From assembly GCA_002784245.1 (NCBI GenBank), contig PFKL01000077.1, positions 1-12,790 of the forward strand: a stretch of DNA of 12,790 nt. Reading direction: 5' to 3'. This stretch comes from Comamonadaceae bacterium CG_4_10_14_3_um_filter_60_75 (GTDB lineage: Bacteria > Pseudomonadota > Gammaproteobacteria > Burkholderiales > Burkholderiaceae_C). The translations under genes and the position numbers were made by a program. The notes below the pieces were generated by a model that ran no database searches, was not told where the DNA came from, and worked only from the letters and a program-made list of their open reading frames with translations. Below are positions 12,383 to 12,790 of this stretch, one piece after another (position 1 is the stretch's first letter; the number at the start of each line of letters is the position of its first letter).

Positions 12383-12790
12383 TCAGGCGAGCAAGTTCAG
12401 CGCCTGTGCCAAGTCGGCTTGCAAGTCGTCGACCGACTCAAGACCGAGCGAAAACCGCACCAAAATACCGTGCTGCAAATGCATGGGCCAGCCCTGGCGC
12501 ATGTTTTGCAGTTCGTAGGGCATCACCAGACTGATCGGGCCACCCCAGCTGTAACCGATTTTGAAAAGGCGCAACCCGTCGCAAAACGCATCGACCTGCA
12601 TTTGGTTAAAAGCCGGCTGAAAAATCGCTGAGAACAGCCCCGCAGCGGTGCCCAACTGGCCTTCATCACTCGCACACAGCGCCCGCCAGTGGGCGTGGCC
12701 AGGTGAATCGGGCAGCGCCGGATGCAACACTTGGGCAAACTCCGGACGCGCCTGACACCACCGCGCCAAAGTCCGCGTCGACGCGTCATG
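12383..12790 (-). CDS. metC: Cystathionine beta-lyase, C-terminal part; 5' end outside window
   Basis: MetC is a PLP enzyme of the Cys/Met metabolism family that cleaves cystathionine to homocysteine, pyruvate and ammonia. The frame is open to the right edge (HDASTRTLARWCQARPEF) and ends in TGA at 12383-12385. The visible C-terminal domain contains VLHPALPDSPGHAHW, GTAAGLFSAIF, FCDGLRLFKIGYSWGGPISL and VRFSLGLESVDDLQADLAQA. The block IGYSWGGxxSLV with a short following loop favours cystathionine beta-lyase over gamma-synthase. The PLP lysine lies upstream, outside the window. The small lysine-rich gene follows 42 bases later. Confidence 0.92.
   Translation of the reverse strand, partial: HDASTRTLARWCQARPEFAQVLHPALPDSPGHAHWRALCASDEGQLGTAAGLFSAIFQPAFNQMQVDAFCDGLRLFKIGYSWGGPISLVMPYELQNMRQGWPMHLQHGILVRFSLGLESVDDLQADLAQALNLLA

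Noticed and set aside
1..12790. Search for an undescribed multi-gene system (defence, toxin-antitoxin, CRISPR, secretion)
   Set aside because: Nearly all genes are recognisable housekeeping genes in conserved order; the unusual items are single-gene oddities and repeat relics, not a coherent system.

Overview
The window reads as chromosomal DNA of a betaproteobacterium, most likely Burkholderiales and close to Comamonadaceae such as Rhodoferax, Polaromonas or Acidovorax. This rests on the style of the proteins, the GC-rich codon use, the gene order mltG-tmk-holB-pilZ-tatD, and the divergent ybbA/tesA pair followed by selU. The genus is an inference; no database search was possible. Most of the window is housekeeping, and I see no clear defence island, CRISPR array, tRNA, rRNA, insertion sequence or phage module.

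Layout. Bases 1-833 hold the C-terminal part of guaA (+). Bases 834-1183 hold no intact gene: a reverse-strand fragment resembling the tail of a class III nucleotide cyclase abuts guaA, followed by a hairpin-rich spacer. Next comes a plus-strand pair overlapping by ATGA: a TadA tRNA deaminase fused to a degenerate haloalkane dehalogenase-like domain (1184-2242), and an S66 LD-carboxypeptidase (2239-3150). A cyclase-FHA signalling protein follows (3208-4122).

A six-gene minus-strand cluster spans 8714 down to 4206: mltG (peptidoglycan), tmk (dTMP kinase), holB (DNA polymerase III delta prime), pilZ (type IV pilus), tatD (metal-dependent hydrolase) and an exported ankyrin-repeat protein. The genes are tightly packed, with ATGA overlaps at tmk/holB and holB/pilZ, which suggests one transcript. 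ygfZ (+, 8762-9688) diverges from mltG and probably supports Fe-S enzymes.

ybbA (-, 9729-10406) is a LolD/YbbA-type ABC ATPase with no permease beside it. It diverges from tesA (+, exported SGNH esterase), which overlaps selU/mnmH (+, tRNA 2-selenouridine synthase) by ATGA. The right end has a 47-codon lysine-rich gene with a TTG start (-, 12197-12340) downstream of the C-terminal part of metC (-, running off the window).

Points most worth a second look: the TadA fusion whose hydrolase half has lost its nucleophile, most of its cap and its C-terminus; AT-rich, repeat-like segments sitting in frame inside guaA, ygfZ and the selU tail; the cyclase relic beside guaA about 2 kb from an intact cyclase-FHA gene; and the TTG-started small protein. 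Two tRNA wobble-base enzymes (TadA at A34, SelU at U34) occur in the window, but they are about 9 kb apart and nothing links them.
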